NCBI GenBank assembly: GCA_910592205.1
Contig: CAJVPJ010001008.1
Coordinates: forward strand, 1-13,374
Origin: Paraglomus occultum
Lineage: Eukaryota; Glomeromycota; Glomeromycetes; Paraglomerales; Paraglomeraceae
Length of the DNA stretch: 13,374 bases
Direction: 5' to 3'
Part shown: positions 1 to 9,159 of the stretch, in pieces
How the letters are laid out: each line of letters opens with the position of its first letter
How positions within the stretch are numbered: the first letter of the stretch is position 1
The notes under the pieces: model-generated
Database searches by the model: none
What the model saw: the letters and a program-made list of their open reading frames with translations, nothing else
Told to the model about the DNA's origin: nothing
Translations under genes and position numbers: made by a program

Positions 1-1225
1 CCCACACTGCAGTATTATTTATGCTAACAATTGACAGAATATCCTTCCTGCTCGTCTAATAGTAAGGAAAGCTTGCCTGCTTTGTTTCAATACCCATCCA
101 AGCACTCTTTGATAATGCCATGACCTTCCCATTAATACTCTTCCAGCTGATTATTGGCTTTTTGTAGAGCACGGAAAATCCTTGTCATTTAACAGGCTTT
201 GAATACTTACGAACATATCGTATCGTATACGCTACTCCATTGATATTTAACCTCGAGTGATTATTCAGTGATTGTGATCCGACGGGATTAATTTCGGAAA
301 TCTATCGTTGGGAAAGGGTTTCACTATACTAACGCGTTTATAGACAATTAAGTAAATATCCTGAACCGATTATAATGCAAACTTCCAAGTTCACAACAGA
401 GAGTCCTGGAAAGTGGTTTCTAAGTCTCAGATTCGGGCCGTATTCAATAATGAACCACAAGATTTTAACTGACAACGTATGATATAAATCACCATCAGAG
501 TTTTATTAGAATAAAAGAGCTATTCTAGAGGACAGTTTATTATTCGAAATAAAGGAATACTAAAGTTTTACTCCGGTGAGTGTATGTGCTAAAGCCGCAC
601 AACGTAACAACTAATCAAATATTGAAAAACTCTCTCACCAACTTACTTTTACAAAATGTATGACCGCGGTAATATTTGCCATGTCCAGTAGATCTCGATA
701 CCTCGTATGTGCGCACGCTAGTACTTGTTTCTGTCGGAACCAGACGTGGCTATTTGTACAGAACTGGAGATTCGTGTAACAGAGCGGATATGTTAAAATA
801 TATGGAGACATTGTTCGTCTCTTTTTTCGTTGTATCGAACCGTGAGTTACGCCCTGCGCCTGCTGGCTCATACCATTTTACAATTGGTAGAGATTTGACA
901 GTGTACATCATCTTTAGAGCTATCCGCAACACACATGCCTCAAAATCAGTGACCCTTTATTGGGCACCACGCCGATCCCGGCGATAAAAACAAATCGCCA
1001 GGTTGCGAATGTCCACTGTAAGGCCTTTCTTGGTCGTCTCTGATAATAATAAAGCTCGAAGCTTTCCGATCGTTTTTTTCTATGCCTTTCCCTCTATAAT
1101 AAAAACATGTGCCCATGCGTTGTCCCATGGTTGCACCAGCGATGCCAATGTAAGGTCCATAGAGGTAAACAAGGCAAGTCGGCAGACACGTATTCAAAAG
1201 GATGGGACCACACTTCATCATCGCC

Positions 1226-1250
1226 GGGGGGGAAGGGGGGACCGCATGGG
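1226..1250 (+). other. G-rich tract with possible G-quadruplex
   Basis: Seven Gs (1226-1232), two As, six Gs (1235-1240), then a further GGG at 1248-1250. Splitting the first run gives four GGG blocks with loops of one, two and about ten bases, which meets a loose G-quadruplex pattern. It stands out in an AT-rich window. Whether it folds or does anything is unknown. Confidence 0.4.
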
Positions 1251-1390
1251 TGCTCGCGTGCATGTATGGACCACTAGATATGCCGAGAGCCCTCTTAAAC
1301 AACATCGACTCTGTTGCCCTAAGGCATATGACATTGTGTCACGGACAAAAAACATCGTCGTCCACTCTCTGAAAGTCGTGAAGGGTGTCG

Positions 1391-1467
1391 TAGGCACTGT
1401 TATTGTTGTCGTTGATATATATAACATGGGTGCCATATAGGCACTGTTGTTGTTGATAGATATGATG
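1391..1467 (+). repeat. Imperfect direct duplication, TTG-rich
   Basis: A unit beginning TAGGCACTGTTATTGTTG at 1391 recurs at 1438 as TAGGCACTGTTGTTGTTG, each followed by a similar GATAGATAT/GATATATAT stretch. The copies differ by substitutions and small gaps, as expected of an old tandem duplication in simple sequence. Confidence 0.55.
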
Positions 1468-1497
1468 CGGGGGTTTTTGGACCGCCAGGTTGCAGTC

Positions 1498-1533
1498 TTT
1501 TTTTTTTTTTGGACGATGTCTTCTTTTTTTTTT
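1498..1533 (+). repeat. Two poly-T tracts
   Basis: A run of 13 Ts (1498-1510) and a run of 10 Ts (1524-1533), separated by a short mixed spacer. Such pairs can be remnants of retroposed poly-A tails, but no target-site duplication or element body is apparent, so simple slippage is as likely. Both tracts are prone to length errors in sequencing. Confidence 0.7.
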
Positions 1534-2331
1534 GTAGCAGGTCACAAACCATGTTCTTGTCATCTGCTGATGCTTGGTAGTTTTCGCAATTTCGCAAAAG
1601 CTGAATGATACAAGACGACTGGTACATCAAGATTCGGCAGTTCTCAACTTCGGATGCGCTTTGTTGTTCGTTCAAGAAGCTCCATTTACATTGCATCACA
1701 TGAATAATTTATGCATCATCAAATCAGATTGTCCGATTGTTACCCGTGAATGATTCAGCTTACGTATTTACTGCATGTGATCTATGATGAATCTAATCAG
1801 CTGGATTAGTTACCTAAATTAATTACCTATTTTAATTAGGTTTAGTATTTCGTTGACGGTGATGATAATAAATAGATCTTGTCGCTTTTAGTAATAACTT
1901 TGTGCATTCTAATAATAGCGTTTGCTCTGATTTTAAACTTTAATTGGCTGCTCTTATGGTACACCCGAGTATAAATCAAATTTGGCGTTCAAAATTGCTG
2001 CGGGTATAGCGCGCGGGCAGTGTACATGTCGGATAAAAGTAAAATCCCAGTTTACTTCTCGATATATACTGTATTGTGCCAAAACGTACGAGTTCTATAT
2101 TATGCACATATGCAGCGCAAGAAGCTACTCAATTAAAAGTGAGATCATTGACAAGCAGATGCAAACAAAGCAAATTTGTCACATCTAGAGAGACAAGCTT
2201 TAATCACAGCTTTTAGTAAACATGGATAAACAATTACAAGTAATACTGAAAATCTTATATGATAAAGAACTGGTAACAAAATTTTTGCATGAAATACACA
2301 TCATACGCGATTATATTGTTCCATTATTGCA

Positions 2332-3130
2332 TTAATCGTCCTTGTTCTTTGCATTCTTCTCCGCTTTCTCCGCTTTCTCCGCCCGTTTTATCGCCTGCTT
2401 ATCAACCTGTGGTTGATTAGCCTCACCAAAGGCAAACGGATTCGGGTTCTTCCAAGGTCTTCTAAGATCACCTTCAGCCTTTTGTCCCAAGATATGAATC
2501 TTAGCGAGAGGTGATTGGATTGCTGTCTTTACTGACATAATGGATTGGAGAGCTAACGGTTGTGTGAGATTAAAATAGAGGTGGAATGCCATCATGATGC
2601 CAGCTCCTGTTAAAGCGGTTTTTAAAGCTTCCTGCAACTTCTCACGATCATAGTCACGATAATTTGTCTTCACAGGTTTGGGTTGCTCGTTAGTAAATGG
2701 CTTTGCGGGTTCAACGTATTTTAAAGATGTAAGATCTATTCGTATCGATAATAAAATTCGATTAATAGAAGCACGGATTTTCGAATACAAAGTTGTTCCC
2801 CAAACATAAACGTAATAGTTACCATTGCTCTTCTCTATTTTTAGACTGATAACATAGTATAATGCTAGAATAATGATTTGCGAGACAAAATACGCTAGCC
2901 GTATGTATGTGATAATTACGGGATCCTCAAGATCTAACTTGCGAAGGATTTGGATGATACCGAAGATGAGGACCAAGTTGAGAATCTGCAAAGAGCGATT
3001 TGAATGTTTAGTATGATCAACGACCAAAGCGAGAACAAAGACGACAAGAAGGGACACTGAGACCAGAACAAGTAATATATATTTTAATTTAGTTGAGTCA
3101 GGAGCGACTGTGTAAGATCATACTTACCAT
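2332..3130 (-). CDS. SND3: Pho88 family / SRP-independent targeting protein 3
   Basis: Small ER membrane protein of the Pho88/Snd3 family, which in yeast helps target proteins to the ER independently of SRP and was first linked to phosphate uptake. Exons: 3130-3128 (only the ATG), 2985-2823 and 2735-2332, giving 570 nt and 189 residues; yeast Pho88 is about 188. Introns are 142 nt (ATG/GTAAGTA; branch site TACTAAAC; TTTGCAG) and 87 nt. Family landmarks are RKLDLEDP (about 16-23), YIRLAY (28-33), the splice-restored DLTSLKYVEP (56-65), a helix near 90-108, and GDLRRPWKNP before a basic, EKAEKAEK-rich tail. Exon 2 has no in-frame ATG and the upstream frame has stops, so the isolated ATG is the natural start. 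The 87-nt intron is stop-free and a multiple of three; if left in, it would add 29 residues inside the conserved KIEKSN/DLTSLK block, where homologues have none. Confidence 0.95.
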
Positions 3131-3858
3131 AATGGTAGACTAGAGAGATCTCAACCACGTCCTAAGAGACTGAGAAGTTATGTAATGTTTTACAAAGCCA
3201 CAAAATTTTATATCACATGATTTGGTATTATTATTAACACTGAATATAAATAGAAAATCAAAGCCGACGATTTTCAACTAGCCAGAATAAGATTTATATT
3301 GACTGAACATGAATGCGTGAGCCAAAAATTTATGCAATCATGCGCCTGTTAAAATTTTATTTACTGTCGGGTGACTGTCATGTGAATTAATTATGATTTG
3401 TACTAATACCACATTTCCAAAGTGATCGTTTTTATTATTATTATTGTTTTTTGATTATTATTGTTATACCGTATAGTAACAGAAGGTATGAAACGGTTGC
3501 TAGCTCGCAATGTTTTGCGTTTGGAGTTGTTCGATATACTTACAATCTCTTGTTTATTGCTGAGGCTCAGTTGAAGTTTGTTTTGAATAAACTTCTACAC
3601 GCTTATCCGCTTTGAAATTATGGTTGTTACACGGATACCTGTGACAGTTACGTATCAGACTCGTGAATTGTTTTTTATTTTATATCGGGTAACGATAATA
3701 ATAATAATAAATAATAATAATAATAAGACGCGTAGACATAATAGGTATCAAACTCGATTTCAATTATTTTGTTGTGTTAAAAAAACTGACTGTGCAAGTC
3801 GAAACGACAAGTTAACTCTGACCTCGATAAAAGTGAAGCGTATCATTTCCGATAAGAT
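3131..3858. other. Divergent intergenic region between SND3 and zinc-finger gene
   Basis: AT-rich spacer between two divergent genes, expected to hold both promoters and 5' UTRs. It contains ATT/AAT repeats near 3430-3466 and 3694-3726 and a short plus-strand frame from the ATG at 3488 (28 codons). A longer frame over 3620-3862 has an asparagine/isoleucine run encoded by the AAT repeat and looks fortuitous. I see no convincing promoter element. Confidence 0.45.
3694..3726 (+). repeat. Interrupted AAT microsatellite
   Basis: About ten AAT units with one interruption, in the spacer upstream of the zinc-finger gene. A shorter ATT tract lies at 3430-3466. Both are slippage-prone simple repeats. 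Confidence 0.85.
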
Positions 3859-4660
3859 ATGATGAGAGTTGATAATAATAACGTAAACACTGCTGGTTTG
3901 TACACTTTCTAAACACTGTTCATTCAACTTACGTTTAAGCGGCATTTAATTTATTGTATACTCCGATTCTTTAGCTAGTAAATATTGCACTCGCTGTCGT
4001 TGTAAAAGAACGATTATAGATTTCACACGATGTAGCCGAGGAAAGACAGCGACGTTTAACACGTGTAACAATTGCACAAAATCCACAAAATTGCGCCGCT
4101 ATCAAGGTATGAATATGATGTAGATGATTCGTAACGTACAAGTGCAAAACAAAAAAGAAGAGAAGTAGAACTCGAAAATAAGCAATCAGTATATAGGACT
4201 AGTCCTTCACGTCAAGTGCGCAAGAACATCTTGTAAACATGACAAGAGAAGGACAACTAACATGTCGAAGTTTGTGAAAACCAGAAGTCGTAGAACAGAA
4301 CCCGGGAACTAAGTATAAATTTTCATTTAATTAGAAACAAAGAAAAGAAATGTGACAGAAATCCTGAAACAAGTTCAGACTAAAATTCAGAAATTAATAG
4401 ACGAAAAAAGACAAGCCCTTCGAGATCTGAAGGCCATGCAAAATCGAAATATAGAGCTGACAAGACAGATCAAACAAATGGAAGAACGAATAGCAGAGCT
4501 AGAGAAAAAGCAGATATGGGATATATGTGTAGATGAAAATGCGGAAAACAATTTTGAATCAAATAATATACAACTAGACATGGATGAAGTAAAAATGACG
4601 GAAATAGATCTACTGCTAAATGGATATTTAAATAATTTGGCTGAAACGAGCAAAAACTGA
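3859..4660 (+). CDS. Small CxxC-x22-CxxC zinc-finger protein with coiled coil
   Basis: Three exons recovered by eye: 3859-3895, 3975-4106 and 4335-4660, together 495 nt and 164 residues. Introns are 79 nt (G/GTTTGT to TTCTTTAG) and 228 nt (AAG/GTATGA to ATTTAATTAG, with ACTAA about 25 nt upstream of the acceptor). Both joins split a codon after its first base and keep frame. Residues 17-46 read CTRC, 22 residues, then CNNC, with extra cysteines at 22 and 32: a compact zinc-ribbon-like site. A basic stretch (48-62, rich in K and R) follows, then a charged heptad-like helix (about 64-115) and an acidic tail ending in a hydrophobic patch near LLLNGYLNNL. I associate this architecture with short putative regulators common in Glomeromycotina, but I know no characterised member. 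The first exon is the least certain part. Function unknown; nucleic-acid binding or dimerisation is inference. Confidence 0.68.
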
Positions 4661-5698
4661 CTCCTAATAATTTGCGAGTTTATTATGTATTAAGCCTAAT
4701 CTTCCAAAATACATTGCTACATTAAAAACCGTTGTGTTCATGTAAAACAAAAAAGAAACAAACAGACTAATAAATTTAATGCTAAGCGAACAAGTCTTCT
4801 TTTCAATAAATTGTAGTAGAAAAATGTCAACTCAAAACGAAACCCAGGATGACATAATCGAAATTTTGCAAAATTTATCCATTCCTCGACTTTCAAGTTA
4901 TTTTTTTCCCCCTCGCAGAGAATAGTAGGCCAGATCAAAGAACTGTCAAATATTGACATCGAGCACTGTATTTTTCTTATCTAAATGTAGGCTTTGGTTT
5001 ATGAAATCCATAATAATAAAGCAAGTTATGTCTAATTTGGCCGATGAATTGTATTTAGAGAGGCCGCTGTATATTAATACGCAGTTAGAAAACTTTGAAC
5101 AATCTAGTAAATTTTGGATGATTTAAGCTATTTACCCGAAATCAATAGAGTTTATTCTTGATTTCAGCTATTTCTTGTAAATTCGTTGTCACCAATTTCT
5201 TTCAAAGTTGAATCAGTGTCAATATAATCAATCCCATGATGTCCATTCGAATAAGGAGAGGTTGTATATTTAATGACATTAAATTGCGAACTTTGGTTGT
5301 AATATTTAATAACGTGTCGGTTAACACATTTATTGAGTATTTACCGTAAAAGACTAATGATAATGTTACATCCGTTCTGAGACTTGACTTAGGTCATTTT
5401 TCGACGTTATTACACAGATTATGTAATTTATTGATGCAAGAGATTATTCTAATGTGACTCCCGTCAAATCCTACAATAATAACATATCTATTTTTAAATT
5501 TTTATTGATTACTTCAAATTAAACCGTCAATGTCACGTAAAGCTGACAAACCAAACAGATTTTTCGAGACTGGTATTTGCCGTTTGCCAAAGAAAAATGT
5601 CTGCACTGTCTCCCTCGTTATATCCTGTTCCAACTGTGTACAAGTTTTAACACGTGTGCTCTTCAAACTACACATCGTTTTTTGCTACCATTAAAGCA

Positions 5699-5733
5699 AG
5701 ATAAAGGATCATACGTAGACGTATCTTTTATCT
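5699..5733. repeat. Imperfect inverted repeat (AGATAAAG...CTTTTATCT)
   Basis: AGATAAAGGATCATACGT faces GACGTATCTTTTATCT around a one-base centre. The arms pair apart from one mismatch and a two-base bulge. It is the strongest hairpin I saw in the gap. It could be a protein-binding palindrome or the relic of a short mobile element; no larger element is apparent. Confidence 0.5.
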
Positions 5734-6478
5734 AACTTTATTACCGAAAATTATAGCATATTAATTTGATACAAATTTGTTAATATCTGACTAATATACT
5801 GTCACAACACCCTTTTAATGCTGACTTTTATAAAACGCAGTATATATATATTTACGTTCTGTCTGCATACGCTAACTCACTTTTGAATGTCGTTCTGCTT
5901 ATGTCTTGAATTTGCAAATAAAAATTAGACTAATTAACTTGCTCATTTCTGCACAGCTAGCATTTTAAATTTTGCATACTAAAGCCTGGAACAGGCAGTT
6001 TTTATTTATGCATTATTATCAAAAAATTCTATCGCCATTATTTTCTAGCACTAGCTCGTATGGTCTCTTTATGACTCCACCAAACTAATTACTGAGAGTC
6101 TCTTAAAGTTTTTGTTCTGATTTTTGCGTATAAAATTTTACACTTGTTTTTTAAAAATAGCCCAAAGATTTAATAAGATTTGAAGTCTGGATTATTAGCA
6201 ATAATGCTTAGCAACTTGATTAATATGCACTATAAAATGGTTAACAGCAATACAAAAACGTGAATAGAATAATAAACAAACAGTTTCGACACACATTTAA
6301 TTGTATTTTACATAATAGATTAATTTATTTGGAAAAATTACTCACATACGAAAGACAAGGAAAATTTCTTTCCATAAACCCCTGTATTATATATAACAAG
6401 TTCCACATCATACAAATAACAATAAGACCCATTCTTTTAAATTCGACTGCGTCCGGTACTTTGATATTCAACTAGCTA

Positions 6479-6495
6479 TTGATATTACATATCAA
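6479..6495. repeat. Short perfect inverted repeat TTGATAT/ATATCAA
   Basis: Seven-base arms separated by TAC. A further TTGATATT occurs about 20 bp upstream. In sequence this AT-rich such palindromes arise by chance, so no role is claimed. Confidence 0.4.
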
Positions 6496-7073
6496 GCAAT
6501 GTTAATATCAGCAGACAACCACTTTCGAATAGTTTACACTTCGATCCATACCGAAAAATTACCTCATAAATTAAAAGTGTCATCATCTATCACCAATGTT
6601 AGTGGAATAAAAATCTTGTATTGTATAAAAATATGATGCTATTCCTCGTGAATGACAGTTTTGAACGTAATGACTTCTTTCGTAAACATAACGTCCCCAA
6701 ATTCGATACGTTGTATAATGTAATAAAATTATTTAAATATAGGCAATCGAATTTATTCCAGATTGTTTGAAGCGGTCACATCATGCTGATATGTAGAGTA
6801 ATATTTGCAGAAGACAGCCTCTAACGTGTGCTAGAAAGTGTGCGTTATTTCACAAGCTTTGAATTAATTGTTCATTTTACCGACAGTCAACTACCGAGAG
6901 GGATAACTTCGAAATAAGCTGGAGGATATTTATCGGTGAAATGAATGATTGGTGGTACTGGGCGAAAAGAACGCGAATTCTCAAAATTTTAATTCGTGAC
7001 ATCATCAGTGCGACCCTCGAGTTAATTTCAAATCCCGAATTTTTTTTCTCGGAAACGCAGAACTTTTTTGAAA

Positions 7074-9159
7074 ATGTTGATATCCGCCTTACAGTGGGTT
7101 CGCAAAGGGATAAGCAACGAGCGACCAGAGGTAGTTTCCATGTAAGATTCGTCGTATCATCGCGATCGAAGCGTTTCAATCATTCCCGCCATTACTATAC
7201 CTTAGAAATATGAATTAAATGAAAGAGAATTCGAACGAATTAGAAAGCTTTCGTTGATGGACCTTGAGGATGTAGAGGAAGAAGAAGCAAAGTAAGGAAT
7301 TTCTTTTGATGCTATTACAAGCATTCTGGGATATTTATCTGATTGGAATAAGCATGTAGGGTCCATGAAACCACTAATACAGAAACAACGGAGATCGATC
7401 CCGCATTAGCTGAATACCATTTGGAGGCTTATGATGAGAGCGGATCGGGACAATGTTAGTCCGTCGGCATTTACTGGTTGAAAGCTTTTGAACGATTTAT
7501 ATGGGCTTACTCTGTTTCTTTTTCTAGCACTGACTATATTTGGAAACTCTAATAGCCTTTCGTATTATACATCGAATGATGATGATCCGTATATAACACT
7601 CGATGAGGTAGTGGAAAAGTTTTTTATTCAAGAAATGCCACCAATTTTTACTTCATGCTTTATTCCTTCTCATCAGTTTTTGTCAACCTAGTCTAACGAA
7701 GATGATGAAGACGTGCAAATATTACCAACAGACAATCTTATCATAGCTGCGAAAACAGAAGATGATGTCTCCCAATTAGAGATTTACGTATATGGAGAAG
7801 ACGAAGACAACTTATATGTACACCATGACATATTATTGCCCTCATTTCCCCTCTGTCTTGAATGGTTAGACTTTCGATTAGGACGGAACGCACAGATAGA
7901 AGGTGGCGGGAATTATGTCGCTGTTGGAACGTTCGAGCCAGAGATTGAGATTTGGGATCTGGATGTGATTGATCCTATGTATCCTGATGCTATTTTGGGT
8001 AAAAGTCAAGCAGAAACGGGAAGTAGGAAGGGGAGAAAGAAAAAACGTAATAAGGTAGACATTGAAACCAAACTCTTACAACAGTGCTCGTGATTAATAA
8101 TACAGAAATATTAATTATTCTGGAAGCCCAATCCAGATTATCATACCGACGCCGTCATGTCTCTGTCATGGAACAAGCTACATAGGTGAAATGAGCTAAT
8201 GAGATCTTCTACTGATATTTTACTTCGGTCTCATATCACTAACCATTTCCGAAAATCTCGTAGAAATATTCTTGCGTCCTCTTCAGCAGATACAACAGTA
8301 AAACTTTGGGATTTATCCTCGCTATCAGCAGCACACTCGTTTACGCATCACAAAGGCAAGGTTCAGTCAGTTCTCTGGCACCCAATTGAATCAACCGTAC
8401 TCGTAACCGCATCTTATGACAAGACAGTCACGGTTCTTGATAGTCGGGCACCAGATAACGTTACTCTTTGGAATCTAGGAGCTGATCCAGAATGTATCCA
8501 TTGGGACCCGTTTGCGCCATACTGTTTTTATGTTAGCAGTGAGGATGGCTTGGTTCAGTATTTTGATGTGAGGAATGGATCGGGTGGAGCAGTGTTTAGG
8601 CTTCACGCACACGATGCACCAGTGTCTAGTATGGATGTGAATCCGTCAATTAATGGATGTCTTGTGACTGGATCTACTGACAAGACAGTAAAAATTTGGA
8701 ATATAAACGATGGGAAACCTGGTATGGTTTTGTCCCGGAATTTTGATCTGGTGAGTATAATAAATTTGAGATTGTAATCTATACCCGAATGCTAATGTTA
8801 TTTGTATGACTCATAGGGTAAAGTGTTTACAATTAGGTTCTGTCCTGATTCGCCGTTTCAACTGGCAATGGCCGGATCTAATGGCAAGGTACACATTTGG
8901 GATATATCTTCAAACGCATACGTAAGAGAGGCGTTCAAGGAACGCGGCTTAATACCGAGCACCACGTTTACGTTAAGCGAGGTAAGCACACAAAATGTCG
9001 TCTGTAGAACAACCAACATTCTTGTACTAATACTTTTTCATCTGTTAGAAAACGGTCACGTTACCAGATGACACAAATGAAAATGAGAGCGAAGATGAGG
9101 ATGAGGAGGAAGAAGAAGATTTGGAAAGAATGGAAGACGATAGTGGAAATGATGTTTAA
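7074..9159 (+). CDS. PWP1: PWP1, WD40 ribosome-biogenesis protein
   Basis: Nucleolar WD40 protein needed for maturation of large-subunit pre-rRNA in yeast and linked to rDNA transcription in animals. Nine exons: 7074-7130, 7206-7291, 7360-7454, 7528-7607, 7692-8054, 8127-8185, 8264-8750, 8817-8981 and 9049-9159 (1503 nt, 500 residues; human PWP1 is about 501). All introns are GT-AG, 66-84 nt, several with clear branch sites (TACTAAT in the last). Landmarks: MLISALQWVRKGISNERPE (1-19), an acidic N-terminal segment, SNDDDPYITLDE, YVHHDILLPSFPLCLEWLD (148-166), EIEIWDLD (190-197), a basic stretch GRKKKRNK (220-227), HTDAV (233-237), then WD repeats with KLWD (260-263), VLDSR (304-308), KIWN (390-393) and HIWD (435-438). 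The tail is strongly acidic. The exon 5/6 junction is the least certain: I chose AAG/GTAGAC and GGAAG/CCC, but AAC/GTAATA with CCAG/AT also keeps frame. It converges with the kinase gene. Confidence 0.96.

Larger units (their letters stand above)
1..2331. other. Gene-poor 5' region, no defensible gene
   Basis: I found no gene here that I can defend. The outer parts (1-600 and 1700-2331) are AT-rich and full of stops. The middle (about 640-1500) is visibly richer in G and C and has overlapping open frames on both strands: a minus-strand ATG frame of 78 codons from 871, a minus-strand frame opening with two ATGs at 1221 and ending at 946, and a plus-strand frame open over 1003-1440 that lacks an early ATG. 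None resembles a family I know. Small imperfect palindromes lie at 1793-1809 and 1813-1840. A TATA-like motif lies near 1970 with no clear gene after it. Confidence 0.5.
4661..7073. other. Long AT-rich gap with short protein-like frames
   Basis: About 2.4 kb with no gene I can assemble. Three short plus-strand stretches read like protein: an ATG frame at 4824-4925 (33 residues), an open stretch just after a pyrimidine-rich CAG at 4918 (about 21 residues), and a frame following a TAG acceptor-like site at 4990 with an ATG at 5001 (stop at 5123, 40 residues). The joins I tried break frame or require introns of about 22 nt. A frame at 6260-6475 starts with GTG and is not recognisable. From 5130 to 6900 the sequence is dominated by A and T with small palindromes. 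The last few hundred bases should hold the PWP1 promoter. Confidence 0.4.

Noticed and set aside
56-184. Minus-strand open stretch of about 43 codons ending at TAG (56-58), reading like a C-terminus
   Set aside because: No ATG, no recognisable family, and an adjacent frame reads equally well. A join from the 871-647 frame to an AG near 176 meets a stop after nine codons.
1003-1440. 145-codon open frame on the plus strand
   Set aside because: No early ATG, a composition driven by TTG/GTT repeats near its end, and no familiar motif; it overlaps a minus-strand frame of similar quality.
996-1493. 11-bp word CGCCAGGTTGC repeated at 996-1006 and 1483-1493
   Set aside because: Several 11-base repeats are expected by chance in a window this size, and the flanks do not match.
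3488-3574. 28-codon ATG frame as an alternative first exon of the zinc-finger gene
   Set aside because: It needs a poor GTTGAA donor and an intron near 400 nt; the 3859-3895 exon with a 79-nt intron fits better.
4262-4334. ATG frame of 16 codons followed by a possible 22-nt intron (GTATAA...TTAG) before the coiled-coil exon
   Set aside because: A 22-nt intron is shorter than fungal splicing normally allows and the frame hits TAA first. The 228-nt intron from 4107 gives a better protein; the ACTAA here fits as its branch site.
6260-6475. 71-codon plus-strand frame
   Set aside because: Starts with GTG, isoleucine/asparagine-rich as expected from AT-rich noncoding DNA, no motif and no splice partner.
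6941-7213. 90-codon plus-strand frame from an ATG at 6941
   Set aside because: It runs through PWP1 exon 1 and intron 1 in another frame; the ATG at 7074 gives the conserved PWP1 N-terminus.
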